Below are positions 15,808 through 26,311 of a DNA stretch of 64,000 nt, piece after piece. A program made the translations under genes and the position numbers. Position 1 is the first letter of the stretch; each line of letters begins with the position of its first letter. The stretch lies in contig NZ_CP028487.1 of the NCBI RefSeq assembly GCF_003048255.1, forward strand, positions 558,001 through 622,000, read 5' to 3'. The stretch comes from Yersinia massiliensis. GTDB lineage: Bacteria; Pseudomonadota; Gammaproteobacteria; Enterobacterales; Enterobacteriaceae. Below the pieces are notes generated by a model. The model saw only the letters and a program-made list of their open reading frames with translations, ran no database searches and was not told where the DNA came from.

Positions 15808-18232
15808 GAGCTTACAGTTACAGGTATTGCTCAAAGCCGTAGACCAAGCCACCCGCCCATTTAAAGCCATTCAAACCGCCAGTAAATCCCTCACTGGCGA
15901 TATTCGCAACACGCAAAGCAGCATTAAATCGCTCGATGCGCAGGCGGCGAAGATTGACGGTTTCCGCAAGGCCAGCGGCCAACTGGCCGTTACCGGGCAG
16001 GCATTGAAAAAAGCCAAAGAAGATGCGGCGGCGTTGGCGATTGCCTTTAAAAACACCGAGAAACCCACAGCCCAACAAGCCCGGCTGATGGAGGGAGCCA
16101 AGCGCGCAGCAGCCGAACTGCAAACCAAATACAACGGGCTGCGCCAGTCAGTGCAGCGCCAGCGTGATGCGCTGAACGCCGACGGTATCGCCACCAAAAA
16201 CCTGAGCAGTGAACAGCGCCGGTTACGCAGCAGCGCTGCCGAGGCGACAGTAGCACTAAGTCGCCAGCGCCAAGAGTTGCAACGCCTGAGCCAGAAACAG
16301 GAACAACTCAACCGTATCAGTAACCGCTACCAGAAAGGAAAAGCGGCCACCGCCACGGTGCGCAATGTGGGCGCGGCCAGTCTGGGTGTGGCAACCGCCG
16401 GGTTATACGGTGCGGCAAAACTGATTGCGCCGGGTATGGAATTTGATAGCCAGATGTCCGGTACGCAGGCGATTTTAGGGCTGGATAAAAATGACGCCAA
16501 ACTGGCGGCCATACGCCAACAGGCGCGGGATATCGGCGGTTCCACTGCATTTTCCCCGACGGATGTGGCACGAACCCAAGACACGCTGGCCCGTTCCGGC
16601 TATGACGCTGACGCCATTCTGGCGGCGACGGAACCCACGGTTAACCTGTCGCTGGCGTCCGGTGTGGATATTGCCGAGGCTGCGGATATTGTTACCAACA
16701 TGCAGTCGGCGTTTAACCTGCCGCTAGACCAGATTAAGCGTGTATCGGATGTGATGGCGAAAGGCTTTACCAGCTCAAACACCAACCTGTTAGAGCTGGG
16801 CGAGGCGATGAAATATGTGGCCCCGATTGCCGAGGCCGCCGGGGCCAGTATTGAAGACACCACCGCACTGCTTGGCGTTCTGGCCGATAACGGCATTAAA
16901 GGCAGCATGGCCGGCACCAGTACCAGCGCCGTGTTTAGTCGGTTGCAGGCACCCGTCGGTAAAGCGCCGGAAGCCTTGCGTGAGCTGGGAATCACGACAC
17001 GCGACAACAAGGGCAATATGTTGCCGGTGGAGAAAATCCTCAAAGATATTGACCGTTCGTTTAAAAAGAACAAGCTCGGCACCGCGCAGCAAGCCGAATA
17101 CCTGAAAGTGATATTCGGTGAGGAAGCCATGAAAGGCGCGGTGAAACTGGTGGCCGCCGCTGGTAACGGCAAGCTGGCGGAGAAACAAAGCAAGCTGAAA
17201 AATGCCGATGGCACCGCGCAATCTATCGCCACGGTCAGAATGGATAACCTCGACGGCGACCTGAAAAACCTGAGTTCGGCATGGGAAGACTTAGAAATTG
17301 AAGTCTTTGAAAAGCAAGATTCCGCGCTGCGTAAGCTGACCGTCACCACTACCGACTGGCTAGTTAAGGTGGCGGCATGGGCTAAGAAAAACCCTGAATT
17401 GGTCAGCACCATTACCACGGTCACTGGCGCAGCGTTGGCGCTGGTCGCTGGGCTGGGTGCGTTGGGGTTAATTGCATGGCCGGTGATGGCCGGATTTAAC
17501 CTGTTGTTGGCGGGGGCTAGCCTGCTCAGTACCGGGTTTTCCCTGATGGCCGGAACCATTGCCACGGCACTCACCGCGCTGACATGGCCGATAGCCGCCG
17601 TGGTCGCGGTCATTGTGGCCGGTGGGCTGCTTATCCGTAAATATTGGGAGCCTATCAGCGCCTTTATTGCGGGCGTGGCCGAGGGATTTACCGCTGCCAT
17701 GGGGCCAATCAGTGCCGCCTTTGAGCCGCTTAAGCCGGTGTTTAACTGGTTTAGTGACAAGGTGAAACAGTTGTCGAACTGGTTCGCTGACCTGATTAAA
17801 CCGGTCAAAGCCACGCAGGAAACCTTAGACGCGGCCACTAACGCGGGCAAGTTATTCGGCGAGGGGCTGGCGGCGGCGCTCAGTCTACCCATGGATGCGC
17901 TAAACACCCTGCGCAGTGGCATTGACTGGGTGCTGGAAAAGCTCGGCGTTATTGATAGCAAATCTACCGGACTGGCTGATAACGTCCCGAAAGATAACCC
18001 TTACGCGGGCGGATACTCACCCAGTGGCGGCGTGTTGTACGGTGGTTATCAGCCGGTTACGGCCAATACCGGCACCACCATCGTTGATAGCAGTGTGACC
18101 ACCAATGATATCAAGGTCACTATCCCGCCGGGCATGAGCCGACAGGATGCCGAACGCATGATGACAGATGCCCTTGCCAAAAATGAACGCACTAAACGCG
18201 CCCGCCAGCGCGGCCAGATGGAGAGTGATTAA
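15800..18232 (+). CDS. T: Phage tail tape measure protein gpT
   Basis: 810 residues (P2 T is 815). It sets tail length and is expelled with the DNA. Residues 1-175 are strongly coiled-coil and rich in A, Q, K and R. A TP901-type tape-measure core follows (about 205-440, with FSPTDVARTQDTLARSGYDA and VIFGEEAMKGAV). Several hydrophobic helices at about 534-610 likely interact with the host membrane. The C-terminal 60 residues are basic. A long minus-strand open frame opposite this gene is its codon-bias shadow. Confidence 0.95.
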   Translation: MSKSLQLQVLLKAVDQATRPFKAIQTASKSLTGDIRNTQSSIKSLDAQAAKIDGFRKASGQLAVTGQALKKAKEDAAALAIAFKNTEKPTAQQARLMEGAKRAAAELQTKYNGLRQSVQRQRDALNADGIATKNLSSEQRRLRSSAAEATVALSRQRQELQRLSQKQEQLNRISNRYQKGKAATATVRNVGAASLGVATAGLYGAAKLIAPGMEFDSQMSGTQAILGLDKNDAKLAAIRQQARDIGGSTAFSPTDVARTQDTLARSGYDADAILAATEPTVNLSLASGVDIAEAADIVTNMQSAFNLPLDQIKRVSDVMAKGFTSSNTNLLELGEAMKYVAPIAEAAGASIEDTTALLGVLADNGIKGSMAGTSTSAVFSRLQAPVGKAPEALRELGITTRDNKGNMLPVEKILKDIDRSFKKNKLGTAQQAEYLKVIFGEEAMKGAVKLVAAAGNGKLAEKQSKLKNADGTAQSIATVRMDNLDGDLKNLSSAWEDLEIEVFEKQDSALRKLTVTTTDWLVKVAAWAKKNPELVSTITTVTGAALALVAGLGALGLIAWPVMAGFNLLLAGASLLSTGFSLMAGTIATALTALTWPIAAVVAVIVAGGLLIRKYWEPISAFIAGVAEGFTAAMGPISAAFEPLKPVFNWFSDKVKQLSNWFADLIKPVKATQETLDAATNAGKLFGEGLAAALSLPMDALNTLRSGIDWVLEKLGVIDSKSTGLADNVPKDNPYAGGYSPSGGVLYGGYQPVTANTGTTIVDSSVTTNDIKVTIPPGMSRQDAERMMTDALAKNERTKRARQRGQMESD

Positions 18233-18234
18233 TC

Positions 18235-18720
18235 ATGATGTTATCGCTGGGCTTATTTGTGTTTATGCGTCAGACCACACCCTATCAAACCATGGGGCGC
18301 AATATTGATTATCGTTGGCCGACTAACAGCCGCGTGGGTTTGCGCCCGTCCGCGCAATTTCTTGGTGTCGATAATGAAAAAATCACCTTGTCCGGGGTGC
18401 TATTACCGGAGCTGACAGGGGGCCGCCTGTCATTGCTGACCCTTGAGGCGATGGCTGACCAAGGCAAGGCTTGGCCGCTGGTTGAGGGTAGCGGCATGAT
18501 TTACGGCATGTTTGTCATCGAGAGCCTGAGCCAGACCGGCGCACTGTTTTTTGAAGACGGTAGCGCCCGTCGTATTGAGTTCACCCTCAACCTGTTGCGG
18601 GTAGATGAGTCGTTAACGGCCATGTTCGGCGACCTGCAACAACAAGCTGACGAGTTACTGGGTAAGGTGACGGAAATGACCGGCAAGGCGCAGGCGGCTA
18701 TCGGGGGATTCTTCTCATGA
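18235..18720 (+). CDS. U: Phage tail protein gpU
   Basis: 161 residues, equal in size to P2 gpU (159). It is required for tail completion and probably caps the tube near the head-proximal end. Family landmarks are LGLFVFMRQTTPYQTMGRN at the N-terminus and MFVIESLSQTGALFFEDGSA in the middle. It follows T by 2 bases. The stop overlaps the D start (ATGA). Confidence 0.93.
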   Translation: MMLSLGLFVFMRQTTPYQTMGRNIDYRWPTNSRVGLRPSAQFLGVDNEKITLSGVLLPELTGGRLSLLTLEAMADQGKAWPLVEGSGMIYGMFVIESLSQTGALFFEDGSARRIEFTLNLLRVDESLTAMFGDLQQQADELLGKVTEMTGKAQAAIGGFFS

Positions 18721-19880
18721 TGACCGGCATGGCACTACCGGCGGGTGCGGATATGGCCCCGGACTTTATGCTGGATATTAATCAAAAAGATATCACCCAG
18801 AATATCCGTGACCGTTTGCTCTCACTAAGCCTGACCGATAACCGAGGCTTTGAGGCTGACCAGCTCGATGTGGAACTGGATGACGCCGACGGCCAGCTTG
18901 CCATGCCGGAACGGGGCGCGGTGCTGTCGGTGTTCTTAGGCTGGAAAGGGTCGGCCTTAATTGGTAAAGGCGATTTTACCGTGGATGAAGTCGAGCATCA
19001 TGGCGCGCCGGATACGCTCACCATTCGCGCGCGCAGTGCTGATTTTCGCGGCTCACTCAATGCGCGGCGAGAAGTCTCTTATCATGAAACCACGTTGGGG
19101 AAAGTGGTGGCGCAAGTGGCCGAGCGCAACAACCTGAAAGCCATGCTGGCCGAGGGGCTGGCGGATATCGCTATTTCGCACATCGACCAGACGCAAGAAA
19201 CGGACGCCAAATTTATTACCCGGTTAGCCTCGCTAAATGGCGCGGTAGCTGCTGTAAAAGCCGGGCGTCTGCTGTTTATCAAACCGGGCAGCGGTGTTAC
19301 TGCCAGTGGTAAACCTATCCCGCAAATGACGATCACCCGACAAGATGGCGACCAGCACAGCTTTAGTATTGCTGACCGGGGCGCGTATACCGGTGTGAGT
19401 GCCAGTTGGTTGCATACTAAAGACCCCAAACCGGCCAAGCCGAAAAAGGTTAAGTTGCAGCGTAAGCCCAAGTTTAAACAACTCCGCGCGCTGGAACACC
19501 CCAAAGCCAAACCGACCCGCACCAAAGCAGCAACAGTAAAAAAGCCAGTGGAGGAAAAGCAAGGGGATTATCTGGTGGGGTCTGAGGATAACGTTTTTAC
19601 TATCACCACGGTTTACGCCACACAAAAAGCCGCCATGCGCGCCGCTCAATCTAAATGGGAGAAGCTACAGCGCGGTGTGGCTGAATTCAGTATCACCCTT
19701 GCTATGGGGCGCGCTGATTTATTCCCTGAAACCCCGGTTGCGGTCAACGGCTTTAAATCCGTGATAGACCAGCAAAGCTGGATAATCAGCAAGGTATCGC
19801 ACAGCTTGAGCAACAGCGGCTACACCACACAATTGTCACTCGAAGTGTTATTGTCGGATGTGACATATGAGGCCGAGTAG
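18717..19880 (+). CDS. D: Phage late control / baseplate hub protein gpD
   Basis: 387 residues (same as P2 gpD). It is the baseplate hub protein of the gp27-like fold, joining tube and spike; its gene was historically called late control D. Conserved stretches include the DFMLDINQKDITQNIRDRL start, the ELDDADGQLAMPERG turn and the GRADLFPETPVAVNGFKSVI region. A lysine- and proline-rich linker lies at about 238-280 (KPAKPKKVKLQRKPKFKQ). It overlaps U by 4 bases. Confidence 0.94.
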   Translation: MMTGMALPAGADMAPDFMLDINQKDITQNIRDRLLSLSLTDNRGFEADQLDVELDDADGQLAMPERGAVLSVFLGWKGSALIGKGDFTVDEVEHHGAPDTLTIRARSADFRGSLNARREVSYHETTLGKVVAQVAERNNLKAMLAEGLADIAISHIDQTQETDAKFITRLASLNGAVAAVKAGRLLFIKPGSGVTASGKPIPQMTITRQDGDQHSFSIADRGAYTGVSASWLHTKDPKPAKPKKVKLQRKPKFKQLRALEHPKAKPTRTKAATVKKPVEEKQGDYLVGSEDNVFTITTVYATQKAAMRAAQSKWEKLQRGVAEFSITLAMGRADLFPETPVAVNGFKSVIDQQSWIISKVSHSLSNSGYTTQLSLEVLLSDVTYEAE

Positions 19881-19986
19881 ATTCACAATAAGTGATTTAT
19901 TGATTAATTAGTTCACATAAAGCTAATTATTAAGCATTTCTAGTGTTATCATACTTGCATAAGCAGAGAGAGGAGGGGATACGAGT

Positions 19987-20205
19987 ATGATGCATTGCCC
20001 GCTTTGTAAGACCGCTGCACATGCTCGGTCTAGCCGTTACCTGAGTGAAAAAACGAAAGAACGTTATCACCAGTGCCAGAATATAAATTGCAGTTGTACT
20101 TTCGCTACGCACGAAACGGTAGACAGAATCATTGTGTCACCGGGGGAAACAAAGCCAGCTCCACCCCATCCAAGTCGAACGAATCAGGGTGTATTGTGGA
20201 TATAG
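19987..20205 (+). CDS. ogr: Ogr/Delta-like late gene activator
   Basis: 72 residues (P2 Ogr is 72). It is a small zinc-binding activator that recruits RNA polymerase to P2 late promoters through its alpha subunit. The single zinc finger uses CPLC and CQNINC, giving four cysteines at about residues 4-34, followed by the family-typical CTFATHETVDRIIVSP. It may start at either of two adjacent ATGs. It sits 106 bases after D, next to the prophage end, and its predicted targets (TGT-N12-ACA) occur at 1662 and 5913. Confidence 0.95.
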   Translation: MMHCPLCKTAAHARSSRYLSEKTKERYHQCQNINCSCTFATHETVDRIIVSPGETKPAPPHPSRTNQGVLWI

Positions 20206-20209
20206 AATA

Positions 20210-20233
20210 AGCCTGCGAAAGCAGGTTTTTTTT
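20210..20233 (+). terminator. Rho-independent terminator after ogr
   Basis: CCTGC-GAAA-GCAGG stem-tetraloop followed by a run of eight or more T residues. Confidence 0.92.
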
Positions 20234-20296
20234 CGCCCTAAGAACCGATCACCAGAATATCTATCGCCATTTTATCGCCATCGCCATTTTAGCCAA

Positions 20297-20322
20297 CAAA
20301 AAAGCCAACTCGAAAGTTGACT
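20297..20322 (-). terminator. Rho-independent terminator facing out of the tRNA-Ile2 gene
   Basis: On the minus strand AGTCAACT-TTCG-AGTTGGCT is followed by six T residues. It would stop transcription leaving the tRNA gene before it enters the prophage late genes. Just beyond it is a small direct repetition of ATCGCCATTTT at about 20261-20290. Confidence 0.8.
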
Positions 20323-20334
20323 TAATGTGCTGAT

Positions 20335-20400
20335 TTAACAGCTAAAATTTGGTGGCCCCTACTGGACTTGAACCAGTGACCAAGCGATTATGAGTCGCGT
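20335..20400. other. Probable prophage attachment site at the tRNA 3' half
   Basis: P2-like phages often integrate in tRNA genes. The tRNA-Ile2 gene is complete, with its 3' end pointing at the ogr end of the prophage, so the att core should lie in its 3' half or just beyond. The partner copy is outside the window, so the exact core cannot be read here. Confidence 0.45.
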
Positions 20401-20426
20401 GCTCTAACCAACTGAGCTAAGGGGCC
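20350..20426 (-). tRNA. ileX: tRNA-Ile2 (CAU anticodon, lysidine-modified)
   Basis: A 77-base cloverleaf with encoded CCA. The acceptor stem GGCCCCT pairs with AGGGGCC, the T-arm loop reads GTTCAAGTC, and the anticodon loop is CTCATAA with anticodon CAT at 20390-20392. The body is nearly identical to the minor isoleucine tRNA next to rpoD in E. coli (ileX), not to either methionine tRNA. The CAU anticodon is converted by TilS to lysidine-AU to read AUA. Its position downstream of rpoD is conserved. Confidence 0.93.
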
Positions 20427-20583
20427 AAGCTTGGGCGCTGATTATACGGTAGTTTTTGTCCTGCGGTCTAGAGCTGATAAATCAGGTGGGTGTTTTATGC
20501 GCAAATTTAAGGTTTTTAATGGAGCTAGCCGCTAATAGGGTGCAAGGATTGGCTTGATATTAAGGGTTTTAAGGCCATAAAAG

Positions 20584-20610
20584 AAAACCCCCGGCATGCC
20601 GAGGGTTTTA
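20584..20610 (-). terminator. Terminator of the rpsU-dnaG-rpoD operon
   Basis: A near-perfect stem AAAACCCTCGGC / GCCGGGGGTTTT lies 24 bases after the rpoD stop, with T-rich sequence on both sides, so it could act in both directions. Confidence 0.88.
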
Positions 20611-20633
20611 TGTGCAGTGACTTCGAGCGACGA

Positions 20634-22472
20634 TTAATCGTCTAGGAAGCTACGCAGCACTTCAGAACGGCTTGGGTGACGCAACTTACGCAATGCCTTC
20701 GCTTCGATCTGACGGATACGCTCACGGGTGACGTCGAACTGTTTACCCACTTCTTCCAAAGTGTGGTCAGTGTTCATATCGATACCAAAGCGCATACGCA
20801 GAACTTTCGCTTCACGCGCGGTCAGGCCAGCCAACACGTCGTGAGTAGCAGAACGCAGGCTCTCAGAGGTGGCAGAGTCCAGCGGCAGCTCTAGAGTGGT
20901 ATCTTCGATGAAATCGCCAAGATGTGAATCTTCATCATCACCGATTGGGGTTTCCATTGAGATTGGCTCTTTAGCAATCTTCAGCACTTTACGGATTTTG
21001 TCTTCCGGCATCAGCATGCGTTCAGCCAGTTCTTCTGGCGTTGGCTCGCGACCCATCTCTTGCAGCATCTGGCGAGAAATACGATTAAGTTTATTAATCG
21101 TTTCAATCATATGCACCGGAATACGGATGGTGCGCGCCTGATCCGCGATAGAACGGGTGATAGCCTGACGAATCCACCAAGTGGCATAAGTTGAGAATTT
21201 ATAACCACGACGGTATTCGAACTTATCTACTGCTTTCATCAAACCAATGTTGCCTTCCTGAATTAAATCTAGGAATTGCAGGCCACGGTTGGTGTATTTT
21301 TTCGCAATAGAGATAACCAGACGCAGGTTAGCCTCAACCATTTCTTTCTTGGCGCGACGTGCTTTTGCTTCACCGATAGACATACGACGGTTAATGTCTT
21401 TCACTTGCTCAATGGTCAGGCCGGTTTCTTCTTCGATCTGGCGCAATTTCTGCAAGCTACGTTGCACATCTTCCGAAACATCTTTCAGTTTTTCAGACCA
21501 TGGTTTACCCATAGCCACTGCTGCCGCGAACCAAGTATCGCTGGTTTCATTGCTGGCAAACAGGGTAACGAAGTTTTTCTTCGGCATTTTGCACTGTTCA
21601 ACACACAGTTTCATGATGATACGTTCTTGAGTACGAACGCGATCCATCATGGCACGCATGTTATTGACCAGATAGTCGAACTGCTTCGGCACCAGACGGA
21701 ACTGTTTGAAGACTTCAGAAAGTTTCAGAATTTCAGCAGCAGCATTGGCATGGCTGCGACCATTCTTCTTGATCTCCATGCGCGCGTTTTCATACTGCTC
21801 ACGCAATTCGCTGAATTTCTGACGAGCCAGCTCTGGATCGATGCTGTTATCGTCTTCCTCTTCTTCTTCGTCTTCATCTTCGTTGTCGTCATCATCCATC
21901 TCTTCAGAGGATAATTCAGAACCAACGTGAGTCGCGGTTGGTGCAATATCTTCTTCGGCGTTTGGATCGACAAAGCCGGTGATCAGGTCAGATAAACGGG
22001 CTTCACCCGCTTCAACGCGATCATATTGTTCCAACAGATAAGTAATGGCTTCAGGGTATTCAGCAACGGAGCACTGAACCTGATTGATGCCGTCTTCAAT
22101 GCGCTTAGCGATATCAATCTCGCCTTCACGCGTCAGTAGTTCAACGGTGCCCATTTCGCGCATGTACATACGCACCGGGTCGGTTGTCCGCCCGATTTCT
22201 GATTCAACACTGGACAATACCTGTGCAGCAGCTTCCGCCGCGTCATCGTCGGTATCAGTGGTGTTTTCGGCCAGCATTAAATCATCGGCATCAGGGGCTT
22301 CTTCAAGTACCTGTATGCCCATGTCATTAATCATCTGGATGATGTCTTCGATCTGATCGGAATCGACGATATCTTCCGGCAGATGGTCATTGACCTCAGC
22401 ATAGGTCAGATAGCCTTGCTCCTTACCACGGGTGACAAGTAGCTTCAGCTGTGACTGCGGGTTTTGCTCCAT
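20634..22472 (-). CDS. rpoD: RNA polymerase primary sigma factor RpoD (sigma70)
   Basis: 612 residues (E. coli 613) from the ATG at 22472 ([20 protein letters not shown]). Upstream in-frame codons are not conserved. Region 1.1 is N-terminal, and an acidic tract [16 protein letters not shown] lies near residue 190-207 in the non-conserved region. Region 2 ([20 protein letters not shown] through [14 protein letters not shown]) binds the -10 element. Region 4.2 ([20 protein letters not shown]) is the -35 helix-turn-helix. It is the last gene of the rpsU-dnaG-rpoD macromolecular synthesis operon. Confidence 0.98.
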   Translation of the reverse strand: MEQNPQSQLKLLVTRGKEQGYLTYAEVNDHLPEDIVDSDQIEDIIQMINDMGIQVLEEAPDADDLMLAENTTDTDDDAAEAAAQVLSSVESEIGRTTDPVRMYMREMGTVELLTREGEIDIAKRIEDGINQVQCSVAEYPEAITYLLEQYDRVEAGEARLSDLITGFVDPNAEEDIAPTATHVGSELSSEEMDDDDNEDEDEEEEEDDNSIDPELARQKFSELREQYENARMEIKKNGRSHANAAAEILKLSEVFKQFRLVPKQFDYLVNNMRAMMDRVRTQERIIMKLCVEQCKMPKKNFVTLFASNETSDTWFAAAVAMGKPWSEKLKDVSEDVQRSLQKLRQIEEETGLTIEQVKDINRRMSIGEAKARRAKKEMVEANLRLVISIAKKYTNRGLQFLDLIQEGNIGLMKAVDKFEYRRGYKFSTYATWWIRQAITRSIADQARTIRIPVHMIETINKLNRISRQMLQEMGREPTPEELAERMLMPEDKIRKVLKIAKEPISMETPIGDDEDSHLGDFIEDTTLELPLDSATSESLRSATHDVLAGLTAREAKVLRMRFGIDMNTDHTLEEVGKQFDVTRERIRQIEAKALRKLRHPSRSEVLRSFLDD

Positions 22473-22629
22473 AAGACGGTATCCACACTTCAGAGTATTT
22501 GGGTTGGTGTCGGTCGGCGAAACCGCCAACAATAGCATTTGGGGCTTTTTTTTGTCGCCGCTGCCCGCTATGGCGGCATATTGTGGGGAGTCGCCCCCAC
22601 ATTTATCGGCAATTAAGCCGTTGGGTAAT

Positions 22630-24378
22630 TCATTTTTTTCTGGCTAAAGCCAGATTCAAAGACCAAAGCTCTTTACGTTCTTCGGCGCTTAATCCATGTG
22701 TTCGGTCACGCGCTATCAGTGTTTCCTGACGTTGCTCCAAAATGGAGTCATACAGGCTCGCTAGCGTATCGACAAAAGTCGGTTCGACCATGTCCTCAAC
22801 AATCATGTGGTTCCATGTTGCGAGAGTTTCAAGCTGTTGGCTGAATTTATTATCACGGTACAGCTCTAATAACTGCCCGGTTGTCAGCCCTGGCTGGGCT
22901 AAACAAGTCTCAACCAATTCAATAAATAGTGGCAAACCCGCTAACTTAGCTTGCTCAACTCCCTGTAGTGAAGGAATCAATGTTGCCAGTTGCGGATTTT
23001 GTACCAGTAGCCCTATAAGTATACGCATGGTTGTGCGTTTTAGCTGGGGCGGCTGGTATGAATTCGTGTTTTCTACCTGCTTTGGCATCAACTTATCAAG
23101 CTGGCTGTCATCAAGTAGACCTAACTTATTGCCCAACTGCTGACGCAAATAAAGGCGCAAGGTTTCACCGGGCACTTGGCTGATTAAAGGTAATGCCAAT
23201 GTGCTTAATTTGGCTCTCCCATCGGGGCTGCTCAAATCCACCTGTGGCATCAACGTTTCAAACAAGAAGGTTGAGAGTGGCTGCGCCTCCTCCATCCGCT
23301 GTTCGAATACGTCTTTCCCTTCTTTACGTACCAAAGTATCGGGGTCTTCGCCATCGGGCAAAAACATAAAGCGTAGCTGACGTCCATCATTTAGATAGGG
23401 CAGTGCCGTCTCTAATGCTCGCCAAGCTGCATCCCTACCCGCCCGATCGCCGTCATAACAACAAATTACGTTATCGGTCGCGCGGAATAATAATTGAATA
23501 TGTTCCGCAGTTGTCGCTGTTCCCAGCGAGGCAACGGCATAATCAATGCCAAATTGCGCGAGTGCCACCACATCCATATAGCCTTCCACCACGAGTAAAC
23601 GTGTTGGATTGGGATGATTCACTTGTGCTTCATACAAGCCGTATAACTGCCGACCCTTATGAAAGATTTCTGTTTCTGGGGAGTTGAGGTATTTTGGCAC
23701 TCCATCGCCCAGAATTCGCCCACCAAAAGCGATAACCCGACCACGTTTATCACGGATAGGGAACATGACACGCTCACGAAATCGATCGTAAGTTCGCCCC
23801 GTATCATTAGTCACCAGCATTCCTGCATCGTTCAGCGCGGTACGGCTCTCACCATCGCGACCAAAACGTTTTAAGGCGTTGTCCCAACCTGGGGGGGCAA
23901 AACCAATAGCAAAATGTTGGATGATTTCTTCACTCAATCCGCGATGCTTGAGATATTCGCGTGCCTGATTGGCAGTCTGGCCGTTGAGTGATTGTTGATA
24001 GAATGCACTAAGGCTATCCATCAGTTGATAAAGACTTTGTCGTTGGTGACGTTCGATCTGGGTGGTGCCGGTTCCTGCCTCATAAGGCACTTCCAGCCCA
24101 TGCATGGTGGCTAATTCCTCAATACTTTCGACAAATTCGAGTCGATCGTAATTCATCAAGAAATCAACAGCATTGCCATGTGCGCCACAGCCGAAACAGT
24201 GATAGAACTGTTTTTCACCGTTAACGGTGAATGAGGGGGTTTTCTCATGATGGAATGGACAGCACGCATGGTAATTTTTGCCTTGCTTCTTCAGCTTTAC
24301 CCGAACATCGATCAGATCGACGATATCGGTACGAGCCAGCAAGTCATTGATAAATACGCGTGGAATTCGTCCAGCCAT
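22630..24378 (-). CDS. dnaG: DNA primase DnaG
   Basis: 582 residues (E. coli 581). It synthesises RNA primers at the replication fork with DnaB. The N-terminal CHC2 zinc finger uses [12 protein letters not shown] and [11 protein letters not shown] (about residues 39-68). The Toprim catalytic domain shows [17 protein letters not shown] and [19 protein letters not shown]. The C-terminal 140 residues form the helicase-interaction domain. It lies between rpsU and rpoD, all on the minus strand. Confidence 0.98.
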   Translation of the reverse strand: MAGRIPRVFINDLLARTDIVDLIDVRVKLKKQGKNYHACCPFHHEKTPSFTVNGEKQFYHCFGCGAHGNAVDFLMNYDRLEFVESIEELATMHGLEVPYEAGTGTTQIERHQRQSLYQLMDSLSAFYQQSLNGQTANQAREYLKHRGLSEEIIQHFAIGFAPPGWDNALKRFGRDGESRTALNDAGMLVTNDTGRTYDRFRERVMFPIRDKRGRVIAFGGRILGDGVPKYLNSPETEIFHKGRQLYGLYEAQVNHPNPTRLLVVEGYMDVVALAQFGIDYAVASLGTATTAEHIQLLFRATDNVICCYDGDRAGRDAAWRALETALPYLNDGRQLRFMFLPDGEDPDTLVRKEGKDVFEQRMEEAQPLSTFLFETLMPQVDLSSPDGRAKLSTLALPLISQVPGETLRLYLRQQLGNKLGLLDDSQLDKLMPKQVENTNSYQPPQLKRTTMRILIGLLVQNPQLATLIPSLQGVEQAKLAGLPLFIELVETCLAQPGLTTGQLLELYRDNKFSQQLETLATWNHMIVEDMVEPTFVDTLASLYDSILEQRQETLIARDRTHGLSAEERKELWSLNLALARKK

Positions 24379-24414
24379 AAGCCCCTAGTCGTCAGTCCAT
24401 AAACGAGAACAAGC

Positions 24415-24460
24415 CGCGCATTCCTTTCGGAAAGCACGGCCTTCGTATGCAACTACTCGA
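24415..24460 (-). terminator. Attenuating hairpin between rpsU and dnaG
   Basis: On the minus strand GCCGTGCTTTCC-GAAA-GGAATGCGCGGC forms a long imperfect stem followed by TTGTT. The E. coli operon has an internal terminator T1 at this place that makes rpsU transcripts much more abundant than dnaG. The weak T-run here fits partial read-through. Confidence 0.68.
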
Positions 24461-24513
24461 TCTGCGCGTTCTTAGAACATCAAAAACGACGCGATGGGGT
24501 TACCCCCGAAGAA

Positions 24514-25101
<588 letters not shown>

Positions 25102-26115
25102 ATGCGAGTTTTGGGTATAGAGACGTCCTGCGATGAAACCGGAATTGCAGTCTATGACGATGAGACCGGTCTGTTAGCTAACCAATTGTACAGTCAGGTT
25201 AAATTACACGCTGATTATGGCGGTGTCGTACCTGAACTGGCTTCCCGCGATCATGTGCGCAAAACAGTGCCGCTGATTCAAGCGGCGTTGAAAGAAGCCA
25301 ATCTGAGTGCCAAAGATATCGATGGTGTGGCTTATACCGCCGGTCCCGGATTGGTTGGTGCATTATTGGTTGGGGCCACAGTTGGCCGAGCATTGGCATT
25401 TGCTTGGGGTGTCCCTGCGGTGCCGGTCCATCATATGGAGGGGCATTTGTTGGCCCCGATGCTGGAAGAAAATGCCCCTGAATTTCCGTTTGTCGCGTTG
25501 CTAGTTTCCGGTGGTCATACTCAATTGATCAGCGTAACCGGTATCGGCGAATACCTGCTATTGGGTGAATCTGTTGACGATGCAGCCGGTGAAGCATTTG
25601 ATAAAACAGCCAAATTATTAGGGTTGGATTATCCCGGTGGGCCGATGTTGTCGCGGATGGCACAACAGGGCACGGCGGGGCGATTTACCTTCCCAAGGCC
25701 AATGACTGACCGCCCAGGGTTGGATTTCAGTTTTTCTGGCCTGAAAACCTTTGCGGCAAACACGATCCGTGCCAATGGGACGGACGATCAGACTCGAGCC
25801 GATATCGCTCGTGCATTTGAAGATGCTGTTGTAGACACGCTGGCGATAAAATCTAAGCGTGCGCTGGATCAGACAGGTTTCAAACGTTTGGTCATTGCCG
25901 GTGGTGTTAGTGCCAACCGTACTTTGCGATCAAAACTGGCTGAAATGATGCAAAAGCGGGGCGGTGAAGTGTTCTATGCTCGGCCAGAGTTTTGTACCGA
26001 TAATGGAGCGATGATTGCTTATGCTGGATTGATTCGGCTGAAAAGTGGTGTGAACAGCGAGTTGAGTGTATCGGTACGGCCACGTTGGCCCTTATCTGAA
26101 CTGCCAGCAGTCTGA
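25102..26115 (+). CDS. tsaD: tRNA threonylcarbamoyladenosine transferase TsaD
   Basis: 337 residues from the ATG at 25102 ([20 protein letters not shown]), the conserved start. ATGs at 25087 and 25090 would add five or four residues. It transfers the threonylcarbamoyl group to A37 of ANN-decoding tRNAs together with TsaB and TsaE. The metal-binding HxxxH is in [11 protein letters not shown] (about 109-119) and ASKHA nucleotide-binding motifs include [10 protein letters not shown] and [15 protein letters not shown] [14 protein letters not shown]. It is divergent from rpsU, as in E. coli. Confidence 0.97.
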   Translation: MRVLGIETSCDETGIAVYDDETGLLANQLYSQVKLHADYGGVVPELASRDHVRKTVPLIQAALKEANLSAKDIDGVAYTAGPGLVGALLVGATVGRALAFAWGVPAVPVHHMEGHLLAPMLEENAPEFPFVALLVSGGHTQLISVTGIGEYLLLGESVDDAAGEAFDKTAKLLGLDYPGGPMLSRMAQQGTAGRFTFPRPMTDRPGLDFSFSGLKTFAANTIRANGTDDQTRADIARAFEDAVVDTLAIKSKRALDQTGFKRLVIAGGVSANRTLRSKLAEMMQKRGGEVFYARPEFCTDNGAMIAYAGLIRLKSGVNSELSVSVRPRWPLSELPAV

Positions 26116-26311
26116 GTGCTATATATCGAATGTCTGTACGGGGCTGCGGCTGTGCTGCCCCGTCATCTCGTGATGCTCACATACCGATGTATGCTCCGCT
26201 CTCTCAATTCCTTGCGCCTTGGCTCGCTCCCGCTCAGCCATTCTAGATGCGGCGGGGTGGCTAAGTTGATAGGCGGAGAAAGCCCCGTCAGACCCCGAGC
26301 CTATTGGGTCA
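26116..26311. repeat. Intergenic palindromic sequence between tsaD and plsY
   Basis: 196 bases between convergent genes with several dyads, such as GGGGC-TGCGGCTGTGCT-GCCCC near 26140 and GATGCTCACATACCGATGTATGCTCC near 26170. The GGCGGGGTGGC...GGCGGAGAAAGCCCCGTC stretch is also self-complementary. It resembles an inactive interspersed palindromic element, but I cannot name a family. Confidence 0.4.

Noticed and set aside
16600..17961. 453-codon minus-strand open frame opposite the tape measure gene
   Set aside because: It is the antisense shadow of a GC-biased coding frame, with low-complexity Ser/Ala/Pro composition and no family resemblance.
20350..20426. tRNA-Met, from the CAT anticodon
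   Set aside because: The body matches the minor isoleucine tRNA-Ile2 next to rpoD in E. coli, not elongator or initiator tRNA-Met.
21276..21914. 212-codon plus-strand frame within rpoD
   Set aside because: It is antisense to conserved sigma70 regions and has no family resemblance.
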